From contig PKYA01000201.1 of assembly GCA_003133545.1 (NCBI GenBank), forward strand, positions 1-59,344: 59,344 nucleotides of DNA. The letters run 5' to 3'. Within the stretch, counting starts at the first letter, position 1, and every line of letters begins with the position of its first letter. This document shows, piece by piece, positions 7,883-18,497 of this stretch. This stretch comes from Acidimicrobiaceae bacterium. Its GTDB lineage: Bacteria; Actinomycetota; Acidimicrobiia; Acidimicrobiales; RAAP-2. Below the pieces are notes generated by a model. It had not been told where the DNA came from, made no database searches, and saw nothing but the letters and a program-made list of their open reading frames with translations. The position numbers were made by a program, and so were the translations under genes.

Positions 7883-10470
7883 GCCGGCGCAACCCCGCGC
7901 AGCACCGCCACCGGGAGGGTGTCCAGCGCCTGCCCCACGGCGAAGGCATTGCGCCGCACCGCCAGCGTCACGCCCGTTACGACGTCGGTGAGTTCCCGGG
8001 GAGCGGGCGCCGGCAGGTGCAACCGGGTGTCGCCCCAGACACGTCCGCCGAGGGCGAAGCGCCCCGGGCCCGCCAACCCGAGCATCAGCCGGGGCACGAG
8101 CGCCACGACCCATTGCCGCCCCCGGCGGCGCAGGATCCCCACGGCGTGGTCCGCGCCCGCGCCGGAGGCCCGCGCCAGGTGGTACGAACCGCGGTCGAAG
8201 AGCACCGGCTGCGCCCGGCGCAGCGCGAGCAGCGTCCGCAGGACGTGCAACTTGATGCGCCCGTCCTCCCATGCCGCCAGGAGGGCGGCGGCGGCCTGGC
8301 GCGCCGCGGCCGGAGCGTCGTCGCCGGGGAGAGTAGCCAGGAGTGCGCGCCGCGCCGCGAAGTCCACCGGGCGGCGGTTGTCCGGGTCGGTCAGCGAGAA
8401 GTCCCACAGCTCGGTGCCCTGGTAGACATCGGGCACCCCGGGGCACACGGACTTGAGCACGACCAGGGCGAGGGAGTTGGTGGCGGCGGCCGGACCGATA
8501 CGACGGACCAGGCGCTCCATCTCGGCGCCGAACGTGGTGGGCGAGGAGCGGGCCAGCCGCCGGATGAAGGAGCGCAGCGCCCTCTCGTAGCGTTCGTCCG
8601 GGTCGGTCCACCCGGTCCGGCACTTGGCCTCCCGGGCCGCCTTGACCGCGTACGCCTGTACCCGCGCGCACACCTCGGCCGACATCCGGGCCCGGCCCAT
8701 CGGCCACATGGCGGCCAGCGTCTGGTACGCCACCAGCTCGTCGTGGGCGTCGGGGCCGCTCGCCGCGCGGAGGACACCGGCACTACGGCGATGCCAGCGC
8801 GCCGTCAGCCGGTCCCATTCGTCCGCCACCTCGGAGAGGGCGAAGAGGCGTGCCCGCACGTCCTCGCTGCGCTTGGAGTCGTGCGTCGACGTGGCGTTGA
8901 GCGAGGACGGGTGGCGCCGACCCCGCGCCGCGGTGGCGGCATGGAACGCCGGGATGTTCACGGCGGGATGGCCCGGATCGCTGCCCACCTCTGCGTGCGC
9001 GAGCAGGCCCGAGAAGCGGTACGTGGCCGTGTCCTCCACGCCCTTCGCCGTCACCGCACCCGTCAGCTGCTGCCAGCGCTGCGCCACCTCGACCCAGCCT
9101 GCGCCCCCCGCGCCACCGTGCGTGTCACCCTCGGGAACGAGCATGCCGTCACAGAGCAGGGCCAGGGCGCGCCGGCCTTCCTCGCCCAAGGTCGGGGCTG
9201 CGGCAGTGGCGGCGCGGCGCACCCGGGCCGCATCGTCGGGGTCGGCGCTCCCGGGCCCGAGATAGGTGCGGTAGGCGTCAAAGTGCACGGTCAGCGCCGC
9301 CATCGCCTCTTCGATGGCCGACCGAGAGAGGTCGTGCCCGGGATGGTCGGCAGCGAGGGCCGCCGCGGCGAGGCCGCTGAGGCGATGAAGAGGGGCGCCG
9401 AAGGAGCGCGCCAGCATCTCTCCCTTTGCGACCAGCGCCAGTGCGGAGAAGGTCCGCGCGTCACTCGTGGACGCCGCCCCCGCCTGCGCCAGGCGCGCCG
9501 CGCCCGCGGCGTCCACGAGGAGCCCGCCGGCGACGTCGGCGAACTCGTACCCCGTGGTGCCGTCGCACTCCCAGGACGGGCGGAGTGCCTCGTCCTTGGC
9601 CAGGATCTTCTCGACGAGCAGGACGCACGGCCCGCGCCGGCGCGCCGCGACGGCCCCCCGCAGGCGCCCCAGGTAGCCGGCGGGATCGGTCAGCCCGTCA
9701 ATGTGGTCGATGCGCCATCCGGCGATGCGCTCGTCGGGTGCCATGGCGAGAATGCGGGCGTGCGTGGCGTCGAAGACGGCGGGGTCCTCGACGCGCACGC
9801 CGATCAGACCGTCGATGTCGAAGAAGCGGCGGTAATTCCCTTCCTCCGCGCTCAGGCGCCAGAAGGCGGGACGGTAATGCTGGCGCTCCAGCACCGACGC
9901 GAGGTCCGGGGGCGATGGCGTGGCACTCCCCGGCGGCGACGGCTCGCCGGCGAGGGGGAACCGCTGGCCGTCGAGGACGAAGAACTGCTCGCCGCCCTGC
10001 GTTGCGATGGCGGCGCCGCCCCGCCCGCACACCTCACGCAGGGGCGACCCCAGGGTGGGTACGAGCACCTTGCCGCCCTGTGCCGCCCAGTCGATGTCGA
10101 AGATCCTCGCGGCGCCCCCGTGCGCGCCCTCTCGCAGCGTTTCCCACCACCATGCATTGTCGGGGTGCGTCGCCATGTGGTTGGGCACGATGTCGACCAG
10201 GAGCCGCATGCCACGGCCGTCCAGCGCGTCGAGCAGCGCCTCGAATTCCGCCTCCGTGCCGAGCGAGGGATCGAGGCGCGTGGGGTCGACCACGTCGTAG
10301 CCGTGGGTGCTGCCGGGCACCGCGGCCAGCACCGGGGAGACATAGAGCGTCTCGATGCCGAGGGCATCGAGGTACCGCACCAGGCGTGTCGCGCCGGCAA
10401 AGCCGAGCTCCGCCAGCTGCAGCCGGTACGTCGAGCCCAGTGGTCGACGGCCCGCACCGGCGCCCCTCAC
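7879..10470 (-). CDS. treY: maltooligosyltrehalose synthase
   Basis: An 863-residue GH13 enzyme that isomerises the reducing-end alpha-1,4 bond of maltodextrins to alpha,alpha-1,1, making maltooligosyltrehalose for TreZ. Evidence in order: STYRLQLAELGF at the N-terminus, PVLAAVPGSTHGYDVVDPTR, DIVPNHMATHPDNAWWW, the nucleophile region GWRIDHIDGLTDP, and the acid region LVEKILAKDEALRPSW followed by TGYEFADV, all typical of TreY. It is longer than many TreY proteins (usually 700-800). GTG 10470 overlaps the glgX stop as GTGA; an upstream ATG at 10554 would run 88 bp into glgX. The downstream hydrolase overlaps its stop. Confidence 0.95.
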   Translation of the reverse strand: MRGAGAGRRPLGSTYRLQLAELGFAGATRLVRYLDALGIETLYVSPVLAAVPGSTHGYDVVDPTRLDPSLGTEAEFEALLDALDGRGMRLLVDIVPNHMATHPDNAWWWETLREGAHGGAARIFDIDWAAQGGKVLVPTLGSPLREVCGRGGAAIATQGGEQFFVLDGQRFPLAGEPSPPGSATPSPPDLASVLERQHYRPAFWRLSAEEGNYRRFFDIDGLIGVRVEDPAVFDATHARILAMAPDERIAGWRIDHIDGLTDPAGYLGRLRGAVAARRRGPCVLLVEKILAKDEALRPSWECDGTTGYEFADVAGGLLVDAAGAARLAQAGAASTSDARTFSALALVAKGEMLARSFGAPLHRLSGLAAAALAADHPGHDLSRSAIEEAMAALTVHFDAYRTYLGPGSADPDDAARVRRAATAAAPTLGEEGRRALALLCDGMLVPEGDTHGGAGGAGWVEVAQRWQQLTGAVTAKGVEDTATYRFSGLLAHAEVGSDPGHPAVNIPAFHAATAARGRRHPSSLNATSTHDSKRSEDVRARLFALSEVADEWDRLTARWHRRSAGVLRAASGPDAHDELVAYQTLAAMWPMGRARMSAEVCARVQAYAVKAAREAKCRTGWTDPDERYERALRSFIRRLARSSPTTFGAEMERLVRRIGPAAATNSLALVVLKSVCPGVPDVYQGTELWDFSLTDPDNRRPVDFAARRALLATLPGDDAPAAARQAAAALLAAWEDGRIKLHVLRTLLALRRAQPVLFDRGSYHLARASGAGADHAVGILRRRGRQWVVALVPRLMLGLAGPGRFALGGRVWGDTRLHLPAPAPRELTDVVTGVTLAVRRNAFAVGQALDTLPVAVLRGVAPA

Positions 10471-12590
10471 GCCAGGAGGCGCTCGCTGTGACGGAGCAGG
10501 AGGCTCGAGTGCGCGGCGAGGTTCACCGCGTCGTTGCGCACCAGGCGTGACCACGGCCCGGGGCGGGCCGTGTTGAGCAGCTCCTCCCAGCGTCCCGGCT
10601 GCTCCAGGCGGGGCAGCGTGTAGGAGTGCGAGCGCGCGCCGGCGTTGAGCAAGAGCAACAGGGTGTCACCGGTCGCCGAGCGGCCCCGAATGTCCACCTC
10701 GTCGGCCGCGCTGCCCAAGAGCAGCATGCCGATGCTCTGGTTGTTGGGATCGGACCACTCCCCTTCGGTCATCTCCTGGCCGTTGGGCCGGATCCAGGTC
10801 ACGTCCTTGGTCTGTGTACCCGCCACCTCGGTGCCCGTGAAGAAGGCCCGACGGCGCAGGACCGGGTTGTCCTGGAACACACCGATGAGGTCGCGCACGA
10901 AGCGGCAGAGGTCCAACCCCGATTCGCCCAGATCCCAGTCGAACCAGCTGCTCTCGTTGTCCTGGCAGTAGGCGTTGTTGTTCCCCTGCTGGGTCCGGCC
11001 GATCTCGTCGCCGCCGAGGAGCATGGGTACCCCCTGGGCGAAGAACAGCGTGGTGAAGAAGTTGCGCTTCATGCGGTCCCGGGTCCGCTCGATACGCGCG
11101 GACTCGGAGCGTCCCTCGGCGCCCCAGTTGCGGCTGAAGTTGGCATCGCTCCCGTCGCGGTTGTCCTCGCCGTTGGCCTCGTTGTGCTTGTGGTCGTACG
11201 ACACCAGGTCGTTCATGGTGAAGCCGTCATGGCAGGTCACGAAGTTGATGCTGGCGTAGGTCCGGCGTCCGCTCGGCGCGTAGATGTCACTGGAGCCGGT
11301 CAGGCGCGACGCCAGTTCGGGTACCTGGCCGGGGTCGCCCCGCCAGAAGCGCCGCACGCAGTCGCGGAAGGCCCCGTTCCACTCCGACCAGCCGGTCGGG
11401 AACTGCCCCAGTTGGTAGCCGTCGGGGCTGGCGTCCCAGGGCTCGGCGATCAGCTTCACCTTGGAGAGCACCGGGTCCTGCCCGATGATCTCGAAGAAGG
11501 CGCTCGGCTGTCCGGCCTCGTAACCGCGCACGAGCACCGGGGCGAGGTCGAAGCGGAATCCGTCGACGTGCATGTCGGTCACCCAGTACCGCAGGCTGTC
11601 GGTGACCAGGCCCATCGCGCGCGGGTGCAGGATGTTGAGGCTGTTGCCGGTGCCCGTATAGTCGAGGTGGTAGCGGGGCTGATCGGTCATCAGCCGGTAG
11701 TACGCCGAATTGTCGATGCCGCGCAGGGACAGCGTGGGGCCCAGCTGGTTGCCTTCGCCCGTGTGGTTGTAGACGACATCGAGGATCACCTCGAGCCCTG
11801 CCCGGTGCAAGGTGCGCACCATCGACTTGAACTCGCTCACCTGCTGGCCGAGGCCTCCGGTGGCATAGCCCACGTGGGGCGACAGAAAGGCGATGGAGTT
11901 GTAGCCCCAGTAGTTGGTCAAGCCCTGCTCGACGAGGTGGCGGTCGGCCACGAAGTGGTGCACCGGCATGAGCTCGACCGCCGTCACGCCGAGGTCCAGA
12001 AGGTGGTCGATGACCGGGTCGGAGGCCACGCCGAGGTAGGTGCCCCGCAGGTGCTCGGGCACGCCCGGATGGCGCAGGGTCATGCCGCGCACATGCGTCT
12101 CGTAAATCACCGTCTGGTTCCACGGGGTGTTGGGCGCCCGGTCGTCCTCCCAGGTGAAGGCCTGGTCCACCACGAGGCACTTGGGCATGGCGCCCGCCGA
12201 GTCGCGCGCATCGAAGGAGAGGTCCTCGGCGGGATCACCGATGGTGTACCCGAACAGCTCGTCGCTCCAGCGGATGGGCCCGCTCACCGCCTTGGCGTAG
12301 GGGTCGATGAGCAGCTTGGCGCCGTTGAACCGGTGACCCTTCTCGGGCTCGTAGGGTCCGTCGACCCGGTAGCCGTACAGGGTTCCGGGCCGGACGTCGG
12401 GAAGGTAGGCGTGCCAGACGTTGTCCGTCCTCTCGGGCAGCGAGATGGTGGCCGTGGGCTCTCCCGAGGTGGCGTCGTCGAAGAGGCATAGCTGCACCCC
12501 GGTGGCGTTCTCGGAGAAGAGGGCGAAATTGACCCCTTCGCCGTCCCAGGTGGCACCGAGCGGGTGGGGGCTGCCGGGCCAGACCCTCAT
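10467..12590 (-). CDS. glgX: glycogen debranching enzyme GlgX
   Basis: A 707-residue GH13_11 isoamylase-type enzyme hydrolysing alpha-1,6 branches of glycogen or limit dextrins, feeding linear chains to TreY and MalQ. N-terminal CBM48-like domain (PLGATWDGEGVNFALFSENA), then NYWGYNSIAFLSPHVGYA, DVVYNHTGEGN, VDGFRFDLAPVL (nucleophile Asp), KLIAEPWDASPDGYQLGQFP (acid Glu) and FVTCHDGFTMNDLVSYDHKH with NEANGEDNRDG, which is characteristic of GlgX/TreX. ATG 12590 overlaps the treZ stop by four bases. Length is normal for the family. Confidence 0.95.
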   Translation of the reverse strand: MRVWPGSPHPLGATWDGEGVNFALFSENATGVQLCLFDDATSGEPTATISLPERTDNVWHAYLPDVRPGTLYGYRVDGPYEPEKGHRFNGAKLLIDPYAKAVSGPIRWSDELFGYTIGDPAEDLSFDARDSAGAMPKCLVVDQAFTWEDDRAPNTPWNQTVIYETHVRGMTLRHPGVPEHLRGTYLGVASDPVIDHLLDLGVTAVELMPVHHFVADRHLVEQGLTNYWGYNSIAFLSPHVGYATGGLGQQVSEFKSMVRTLHRAGLEVILDVVYNHTGEGNQLGPTLSLRGIDNSAYYRLMTDQPRYHLDYTGTGNSLNILHPRAMGLVTDSLRYWVTDMHVDGFRFDLAPVLVRGYEAGQPSAFFEIIGQDPVLSKVKLIAEPWDASPDGYQLGQFPTGWSEWNGAFRDCVRRFWRGDPGQVPELASRLTGSSDIYAPSGRRTYASINFVTCHDGFTMNDLVSYDHKHNEANGEDNRDGSDANFSRNWGAEGRSESARIERTRDRMKRNFFTTLFFAQGVPMLLGGDEIGRTQQGNNNAYCQDNESSWFDWDLGESGLDLCRFVRDLIGVFQDNPVLRRRAFFTGTEVAGTQTKDVTWIRPNGQEMTEGEWSDPNNQSIGMLLLGSAADEVDIRGRSATGDTLLLLLNAGARSHSYTLPRLEQPGRWEELLNTARPGPWSRLVRNDAVNLAAHSSLLLRHSERLLA

Positions 12591-14452
12591 TGTGGCGCGG
12601 CCCGCGCCAGGTGGTAGACGCAGAACTCCCATGGGCCGAGCCGTGTCCGCTCCCCGGGCCGGCGCGCTGCGGGCAGCAATTCCCCGGAGCCCCCGAACTC
12701 GGGCGCGGCGGCCTCCACCACCTTTGTCCAACAGGCGCTCTCGTCTCCCGCCCAGCCCTGCGGTACAGCCGGCAGCACGCCCTCGACCCGTTCGGCCGAC
12801 ACGTTGAAGAGCGCCACGACGGCATCGTCGGGGTGGGAGCGCACCATGGTGAGGACGCGGCCGTCGGCCTGGGCACGTGCCGCGGCGCGGGGCGCGCGGC
12901 GCAGGGCTGGATTGGCGCGCCGGAGTTCGATGAGGGCCCGGTGGAGGGCCCACTGCGCCCGATGGGTGCCCTGGTGGCGCAGCGAGCGGTCCAGGCGGGC
13001 GGCGCGGAACGTCGCGTCTGCGGCCGGGTCGGGCATCTCGCCCGACTGGGGCAGCACGGCGAGCTCGCGCGCCCTGCCCGCCCGCACCGCCTCGGTGAGG
13101 GCGGGGTCTCCGTGGTCGATGAAGTAGGGGAACGGGGCCGGGTCGCCGTACTCCTCGCCCATGAACAACAGCGGCACGCCGGGGGCAAGGAGCACCAGAG
13201 CGGAAACCAACTGGGCCTGGGCAAATGTCACCAAGGACACCAGCCTGTCACCCCGGGGGCGGTTGCCGATCTGGTCGTGGTTCTGGGCAAAGACGACGAG
13301 CCGCTCCGGCGGGATGGCGCCCGAGGGCGCACCGTGGTTGCGCCTTCGAAAGCACGAGTACTCGCCCTGGTAGACGAAACCCTCGTCCATGGCCCGGGCG
13401 ATGTCCGCGACCGCGCCGTAGTCCACGTAGTAGCCGGCGCCCTCGCCCGTGACGGCTGCGTGCACGGCGTGGTGGAAGTCATCGTTCCACTGGGCCCCCA
13501 GTCCCAGGCCGCCGGCCTCGAGCGGGCGCACCAGGCGGGGGTCGTTGTCCGCGCTCTCGGCGACGAGGAACACCGGCCGGCCCAGGTGCTCCCCCGCTGC
13601 CCCGACTGACTCGGCCAGCTCGGCGAGGAACGGGCGGGCGGTGTGGTCGAATATCTCGTGGACCGCATCGAGCCGGAGACCGTCGACGTGGTAGTTGCAG
13701 AACCACTGGTGGGCGTTCTGCACGAAGAAGGCCCGGACGTCGTCCGATCCCGGCCCGTCGAAGTTGATCGCCGGACCCCACGGCGTGCGGTAGCGGTCGG
13801 TGAAGTAAGGGGCGTAGGCCTCGAGCACATTGCCTTCGGGCCCAAGGTGGTTGTAGACGACGTCGAGGACGACGTCGAGCCCGCGCCCATGGCAGGCTTC
13901 GACGAAGCGCTGCAGGCCGGCCGGGCCGCCATAGGAGCTCTGCACGGCGAAAGGGAACACGCCGTCGTATCCCCAATTGCGCACGCCGGGGAACTGGGCC
14001 ACCGGCATGAGCTCCACCGCGCTGACCCCCACCTCCACCAGCTCATCGAGCACCTCGATGGCGGCGTCGAACGTCCCCGACGGGGTGAGCGTGCCGATAT
14101 GGACCTCGTAGAGGACATGCTCGTGGAGTGGCCGTGTGCGGTGCCCGGCATCCGCCCACGCGTGGGCGCCGAGGTCCACCACTTCGGACGGCCCGTGCAC
14201 GCCATCGGGTTGGGAGCGCGACGCCGGGTCGGCGTAGGCGCCGTCGTCGTCGAGGAGGAACTGGTAACGCGTGCCGGCGGCGCACTCGTCGACGACCCCG
14301 GCAAAGTACCCGTCCGCCCGCGCGGCCAAGTCGACGACGCGGCCGGTGCCGGGAAAGGTGACGGCGACGTGCCGTCGCTCGGGTGCCCACACCACGAAAC
14401 GCGTGCGCGCGCCTTCGAGCGGGTCCGCTCCCACCCTGAGCGCGGAGGTCAT
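12587..14452 (-). CDS. treZ: maltooligosyltrehalose trehalohydrolase
   Basis: A 621-residue GH13_10 enzyme that releases trehalose from maltooligosyltrehalose made by TreY. An N-terminal beta-sandwich ([17 protein letters not shown]) precedes [65 protein letters not shown] (nucleophile), [15 protein letters not shown] (acid Glu) and [14 protein letters not shown], a strong TreZ mark. The C-terminus ends in [14 protein letters not shown] 14452 overlaps the glgB stop as ATGA and the gene's own stop overlaps the glgX start, so it sits in the middle of the coupled chain. Confidence 0.95.
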   Translation of the reverse strand: MTSALRVGADPLEGARTRFVVWAPERRHVAVTFPGTGRVVDLAARADGYFAGVVDECAAGTRYQFLLDDDGAYADPASRSQPDGVHGPSEVVDLGAHAWADAGHRTRPLHEHVLYEVHIGTLTPSGTFDAAIEVLDELVEVGVSAVELMPVAQFPGVRNWGYDGVFPFAVQSSYGGPAGLQRFVEACHGRGLDVVLDVVYNHLGPEGNVLEAYAPYFTDRYRTPWGPAINFDGPGSDDVRAFFVQNAHQWFCNYHVDGLRLDAVHEIFDHTARPFLAELAESVGAAGEHLGRPVFLVAESADNDPRLVRPLEAGGLGLGAQWNDDFHHAVHAAVTGEGAGYYVDYGAVADIARAMDEGFVYQGEYSCFRRRNHGAPSGAIPPERLVVFAQNHDQIGNRPRGDRLVSLVTFAQAQLVSALVLLAPGVPLLFMGEEYGDPAPFPYFIDHGDPALTEAVRAGRARELAVLPQSGEMPDPAADATFRAARLDRSLRHQGTHRAQWALHRALIELRRANPALRRAPRAAARAQADGRVLTMVRSHPDDAVVALFNVSAERVEGVLPAVPQGWAGDESACWTKVVEAAAPEFGGSGELLPAARRPGERTRLGPWEFCVYHLARAAPQ

Positions 14453-16368
14453 TCCGGTCCGAAGAAGACGCAGGCCAGCGGCGGCACGGTCACCGTGAGG
14501 GTCCACGGCCACCCGTGAATCGGCGCCGGGTGTGCCTCGACGCCCCCGAGATTGCCCACGCCGCTCCCCCCGTAGTGGGTGGCGTCGCTGTTCAGGAGCT
14601 CACGCCAGAAGCCGCCGCGGGGCACGCCGGCCAGGGTGTTGGTCCGGGGAACCGGGGTGAAGTTGCACACCACCAGGACCGGCGGGCCCTCTCGCGGCCG
14701 GCGCAGGAAGCCGAGCAGGCTGCGATCCGGGTCGTCCGGCTGGGTCCAGGCGAAGCCCTCGGGGTCGGCGTCGAGCTCGTGGAGGGCGGGCACGTCGCGA
14801 TGGAGCCGGTTGAGGTCGCGCACCCAGCGCGCCATCCCTTCGTGGGCCGGGTACGCCAGGAGATGCCAGTCCAGGCTGCCTTCGTGGTTCCACTCCCGGC
14901 CTTGGGCGAACTCGTCCCCCATGAAGAGCAGCTTCTTGCCGGGCAGGCCGTACTGGTAGCCGTAGAGCAGCCGGAGGTTGGCGAAGCGCTGCCAGTCGTC
15001 CCCGGGCATTTTGCGCAGCAGCGAGCCCTTCCCGTGCACCACCTCGTCGTGGGACAGGGGCAGCATGAAGTTCTCGCTGAAGGCGTAGACGCTCCGGAAC
15101 GTGAGCTCTCCGTGATGATGGCGCCGATGCACCGGATCGCGCGAGAAGTAGAGCAACGTGTCGTGCATCCAGCCCATGTCCCACTTGAGGCCGAAGCCGA
15201 TGCCCCCGTGGTGGACGGGGCGCGAGACCCCCGGGAACGCGGTGGACTCCTCGGCGATGACCTGCACGTCGGGATGGTCGGCGTAGATCCCCGTGTTGAG
15301 CAGGCGCAGGAATTCGATCGCCTCGGTGTTCTCGCGCCCTCCCGCCGCGTTGGGTATCCACTCCCCCGGTCGTCGGGAGTAGTCGAGGTAGAGCATGGAG
15401 GCCACCGCGTCGACCCGCAGCCCGTCGGCGTGGTAGCGCGACAGCCAATGCTCGGCCGAAGAGGCCAGAAAGCTCCGCACCTCGTGGCGGCCGTAATTGA
15501 AGATCAAGCTCTTCCAATCCGGGTGGAAGCCGAGACGCGGATCGGCATGCTCGAAGAGATGGGTGCCGTCGAATTGGGCCAGCGCGAAGGCGTCTGCGGG
15601 AAAGTGCGAAGGCACCCAGTCCAAGAGCACCCCGATCCCGGCCTGGTGGAGCCGGTCGATCAGGTACATGAGCTCCTGGGGCGTCCCGTAGCGCCGGGTG
15701 GGGGCGAAGAAGCCGGTGGTCTGGTAGCCCCACGAGCCGTAGAACGGGTGCTCCATGAGGGGCAGGAACTCCACATGGGTGAACCCGGCGTTGTGCACGT
15801 GGTCGATCAAGGGCTGCGCCACCTCGGCGTAGCCGAGCAGCCGCCCCGAGTCGGCCGGATCGCGCCGCCAGCTGCCGAGATGGACCTCGTAGACCGAGAA
15901 CGGCGCGTCGAGGCCCGCCCGGGCGCCGCGCCCGCGCATCCACTGCTCGTCACCCCATTCATAGGCCAGGTCCCACACGACCGACCCCGTCGCGGGCGGG
16001 TTCTCGGTGCAACGGGCGAACGGGTCCGCCTTGGTCAGGACCTCGCCCGACCGGGTGGTGAGGGAGAACTTGTAGATGTCACCCGGCGCGGCCGCGGCCA
16101 CGGCCGCTTCCCATATGCCCGAGGTACCGCGGGCTCGAAGCGGATCGGCCCGCGGGTCCCACCCGTTGAAGTCCCCGACGACCGACACCTTCTCCGCGTT
16201 GGGCGCCCACACGCCGAAGGCCACGCCCCCGTCCGGTCGCGGGTGCGCGCCGAGCTTCTCGCCCAGGCGCCGGTGCGTGCCCTCGTTGAACCAGTGGAGG
16301 TCCTCTTCGGAAAGGAGGCTGGCCGGCGACGCCGCCACCTGATCGCCCGCCCGTCGTGCCGCGCTCAC
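14449..16368 (-). CDS. glgB: 1,4-alpha-glucan branching enzyme GlgB (short form)
   Basis: A 639-residue GH13_9 branching enzyme introducing alpha-1,6 branches into linear glucans, including those made by GlgE. It shows CBM48 ([20 protein letters not shown]), [69 protein letters not shown] (nucleophile Asp), [17 protein letters not shown] (acid Glu) and [13 protein letters not shown]. Many actinobacterial GlgB proteins exceed 700 residues because of an extra N1 sandwich; that domain is missing here, the protein starting just before [15 protein letters not shown] 16368 overlaps the malQ stop (GTGA). A longer reading to 16608 gives only Arg/Pro-rich out-of-frame shadow of malQ. Confidence 0.95.
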   Translation of the reverse strand: MSAARRAGDQVAASPASLLSEEDLHWFNEGTHRRLGEKLGAHPRPDGGVAFGVWAPNAEKVSVVGDFNGWDPRADPLRARGTSGIWEAAVAAAAPGDIYKFSLTTRSGEVLTKADPFARCTENPPATGSVVWDLAYEWGDEQWMRGRGARAGLDAPFSVYEVHLGSWRRDPADSGRLLGYAEVAQPLIDHVHNAGFTHVEFLPLMEHPFYGSWGYQTTGFFAPTRRYGTPQELMYLIDRLHQAGIGVLLDWVPSHFPADAFALAQFDGTHLFEHADPRLGFHPDWKSLIFNYGRHEVRSFLASSAEHWLSRYHADGLRVDAVASMLYLDYSRRPGEWIPNAAGGRENTEAIEFLRLLNTGIYADHPDVQVIAEESTAFPGVSRPVHHGGIGFGLKWDMGWMHDTLLYFSRDPVHRRHHHGELTFRSVYAFSENFMLPLSHDEVVHGKGSLLRKMPGDDWQRFANLRLLYGYQYGLPGKKLLFMGDEFAQGREWNHEGSLDWHLLAYPAHEGMARWVRDLNRLHRDVPALHELDADPEGFAWTQPDDPDRSLLGFLRRPREGPPVLVVCNFTPVPRTNTLAGVPRGGFWRELLNSDATHYGGSGVGNLGGVEAHPAPIHGWPWTLTVTVPPLACVFFGPE

Positions 16369-18497
16369 CGGCTCGCGGCCACCGGGCGCGGGCGCCCGCC
16401 CTCCGCGCGCAACCCTTGGAGGCGGCGCAGGAACTCGGTGTCGGCGCTGTCGCGGCGCGCTTCTTCCAGCGTGTACGCGGCGCGGCGGCGCCAGTTCATG
16501 CCCCCGGTCCCGGTCCCGGGGTGGTTCTGGGGTTGGCGCTCGCCCCACAGCTCCTCCAGGTCGACGAGGACCAGGGCGGCATCGCTGCGCGCCAGGTGGT
16601 CGAGACACGCCCGCAAGGCGCGCCCGGGGGCGTCAGGGGTCTCGGCCCCCACGCCCGTCGCCTGCAACAGGCTGTGCCGCCAGCGCGCCCGGTCCGCCCG
16701 CGCCGCCGTCGCCGCTGCCGGCGGGATCCGCCCCGCGGCCTCCTCCTCGTCGATGTCGTCCCCGAAGAAGAAGGCGGTGAAGCGCGGCAGGTCGTGCGTC
16801 CCCCACGAGGCGAGCACCGCCTCGGGTGGGGCGGGCAGGGGATCCTCCGGTGTCGACTCGAATTGCAGCACCCAGGAGCGCAACATGGCGTCCCGGGCCA
16901 TCCGCTCCCGGACCGAGTCGGGCACCGTACCCAGGTCCTCGCCCACGACGACCACGCCGGCCCGGTGTGCCTCCAGGGCCACAATGGCATGGAGCTCCTC
17001 CGCCCGGTACGACACGTACGCGCCGTGGCGGGCGTCGTAGCCCTCGGGGATCCAGTACAGGCGCTGCAGTCCCATGACGTGGTCGATCCGCACGTAGGCG
17101 GCGTGGCGAAAGGCGCGCCGCAGCGTGCCGATGAAGTAGTCGTAGCCCTCGTCCCGCATGCCGTCGGGGTGCAGGGGTGGGAACGCCCAGTCCTGACCGC
17201 CGGCAAAGAAGAGATCGGGCGGCGCGCCGCCGTGCGCCCGGGTGGCGAAGGACCCCGGCGCCCAGAACGGGTCGAACCCGTCGGGATGCACGCCGATGGG
17301 CAGATCGGCGTAGAGCGGTGCCGCCTCGGCCGCCGACGCCAGTTGCTGCGCGGCAGCCCACTGCGCGTAGAGGTGGTACGCCAGAGTCGGCGTCTCGGCC
17401 GGCGCGCCCGCCGGCGCATCGTGGCGATGGGGCGCCGCCTCGCCGCGGCACCGGGCGCGCTCGCCCCCAGCGCGGAATTGGGCGTACGCCCGCAGTTCGG
17501 GATGCGCGTCGAAGAAGGCGCAGAAGGCGTTGCGGCGCGACCCGCCGGTGGCGAGGAGCGCCTCCGCCATCGGGAGCAGCACCTGCCGGCGCAAGCGGGC
17601 GACCTCCTCGTAGTCGACCACGGGGGCGTCGTGCTCCCGTGCCAGGCGGCCGGCGAACTCCGCATCGGCCAGAAGGCCGGGCGCGGCGGGCGCGGCGGCG
17701 AATTCGGGCAGGGCGGTGGGATCGACGAAGAGCTCGTTGTAGGCGAGGCGGCTCACCGGGAGATACGGGCTGGGATCCGCCGGCGGGTCGAGGAACGCCG
17801 GGTACAGCGGCAGGGCACCCACCATGGAGCCGCCGAGACCGCAGACCCACCTCCCGAGATCGGCCAGGTCGCTGTAGCTGCCCACCCCCCAGTCGCGCTC
17901 GGTCCGCACCGCGTGCAGGGGGAGGAAGGCGCCCCAACCCCGGGAAGGAGCGGGGCACCGGGGAGCGCAGATCAATAACGCGTCGGCGCGGGAGGACGGC
18001 CATTCCACGACGAACCGGTGGTAGCCCGGCCTCAGCGGTGCGGAGCCGCCGGGCTCGAGCCCGAACCGGTACCGGTGCGCGGGCCGGCCGCGCGGATCGA
18101 CGCCGGCGACCATGCCCACGATGGACGACGTCAGGCGGCGACGCACGACACCGCCTTCTTCGAGCTCGATGGTGCACCACACGTCGCGCGGGTGCACCTC
18201 GGCCGGCAACGTCACCGTGGCCGAACCGGCCATCCCCATACCCATCCCCACTCTCGTGACCAGCACCGGTTCGAGCGGGCGGTCCGCCCGGGCGCGCTGC
18301 AGCTCGGCGAGCGCGTCGGAGGCCTCTGCCGCGGAGCCGATCGGCGTCCCGAGCGCGCGCAGCACGGCGAGCACGACATCCTCGTCGGCCCGGTGCTCCC
18401 GCCCGTCGGTCCCCCGGAACGATGCCTGCACGCCCCGCAGTGCGGCGAGTTGGGCGAGATCGGCGAGCGCAGTCATCGGGGTCCCGCGTGGCGTCAC
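16365..18497 (-). CDS. malQ: 4-alpha-glucanotransferase (amylomaltase)
   Basis: A 710-residue GH77 enzyme disproportionating maltodextrins. After a variable N-terminal domain come [53 protein letters not shown], the nucleophile region [35 protein letters not shown] (acid Glu) and [15 protein letters not shown] (third acid), and near the end [18 protein letters not shown] 18497 was chosen over ATG 18476 because it forms the same GTGA overlap with the preceding stop as the other operon junctions. It links GlgX-released chains and maltose with longer substrates for TreY and GlgB. Confidence 0.93.
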   Translation of the reverse strand: MTPRGTPMTALADLAQLAALRGVQASFRGTDGREHRADEDVVLAVLRALGTPIGSAAEASDALAELQRARADRPLEPVLVTRVGMGMGMAGSATVTLPAEVHPRDVWCTIELEEGGVVRRRLTSSIVGMVAGVDPRGRPAHRYRFGLEPGGSAPLRPGYHRFVVEWPSSRADALLICAPRCPAPSRGWGAFLPLHAVRTERDWGVGSYSDLADLGRWVCGLGGSMVGALPLYPAFLDPPADPSPYLPVSRLAYNELFVDPTALPEFAAAPAAPGLLADAEFAGRLAREHDAPVVDYEEVARLRRQVLLPMAEALLATGGSRRNAFCAFFDAHPELRAYAQFRAGGERARCRGEAAPHRHDAPAGAPAETPTLAYHLYAQWAAAQQLASAAEAAPLYADLPIGVHPDGFDPFWAPGSFATRAHGGAPPDLFFAGGQDWAFPPLHPDGMRDEGYDYFIGTLRRAFRHAAYVRIDHVMGLQRLYWIPEGYDARHGAYVSYRAEELHAIVALEAHRAGVVVVGEDLGTVPDSVRERMARDAMLRSWVLQFESTPEDPLPAPPEAVLASWGTHDLPRFTAFFFGDDIDEEEAAGRIPPAAATAARADRARWRHSLLQATGVGAETPDAPGRALRACLDHLARSDAALVLVDLEELWGERQPQNHPGTGTGGMNWRRRAAYTLEEARRDSADTEFLRRLQGLRAEGGRPRPVAASR

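Noticed and set aside
8017-10491. An 800-codon plus-strand frame opposite treY
   Set aside because: Translation is Arg/Gly/His-rich with no recognisable fold; treY on the other strand explains the openness.
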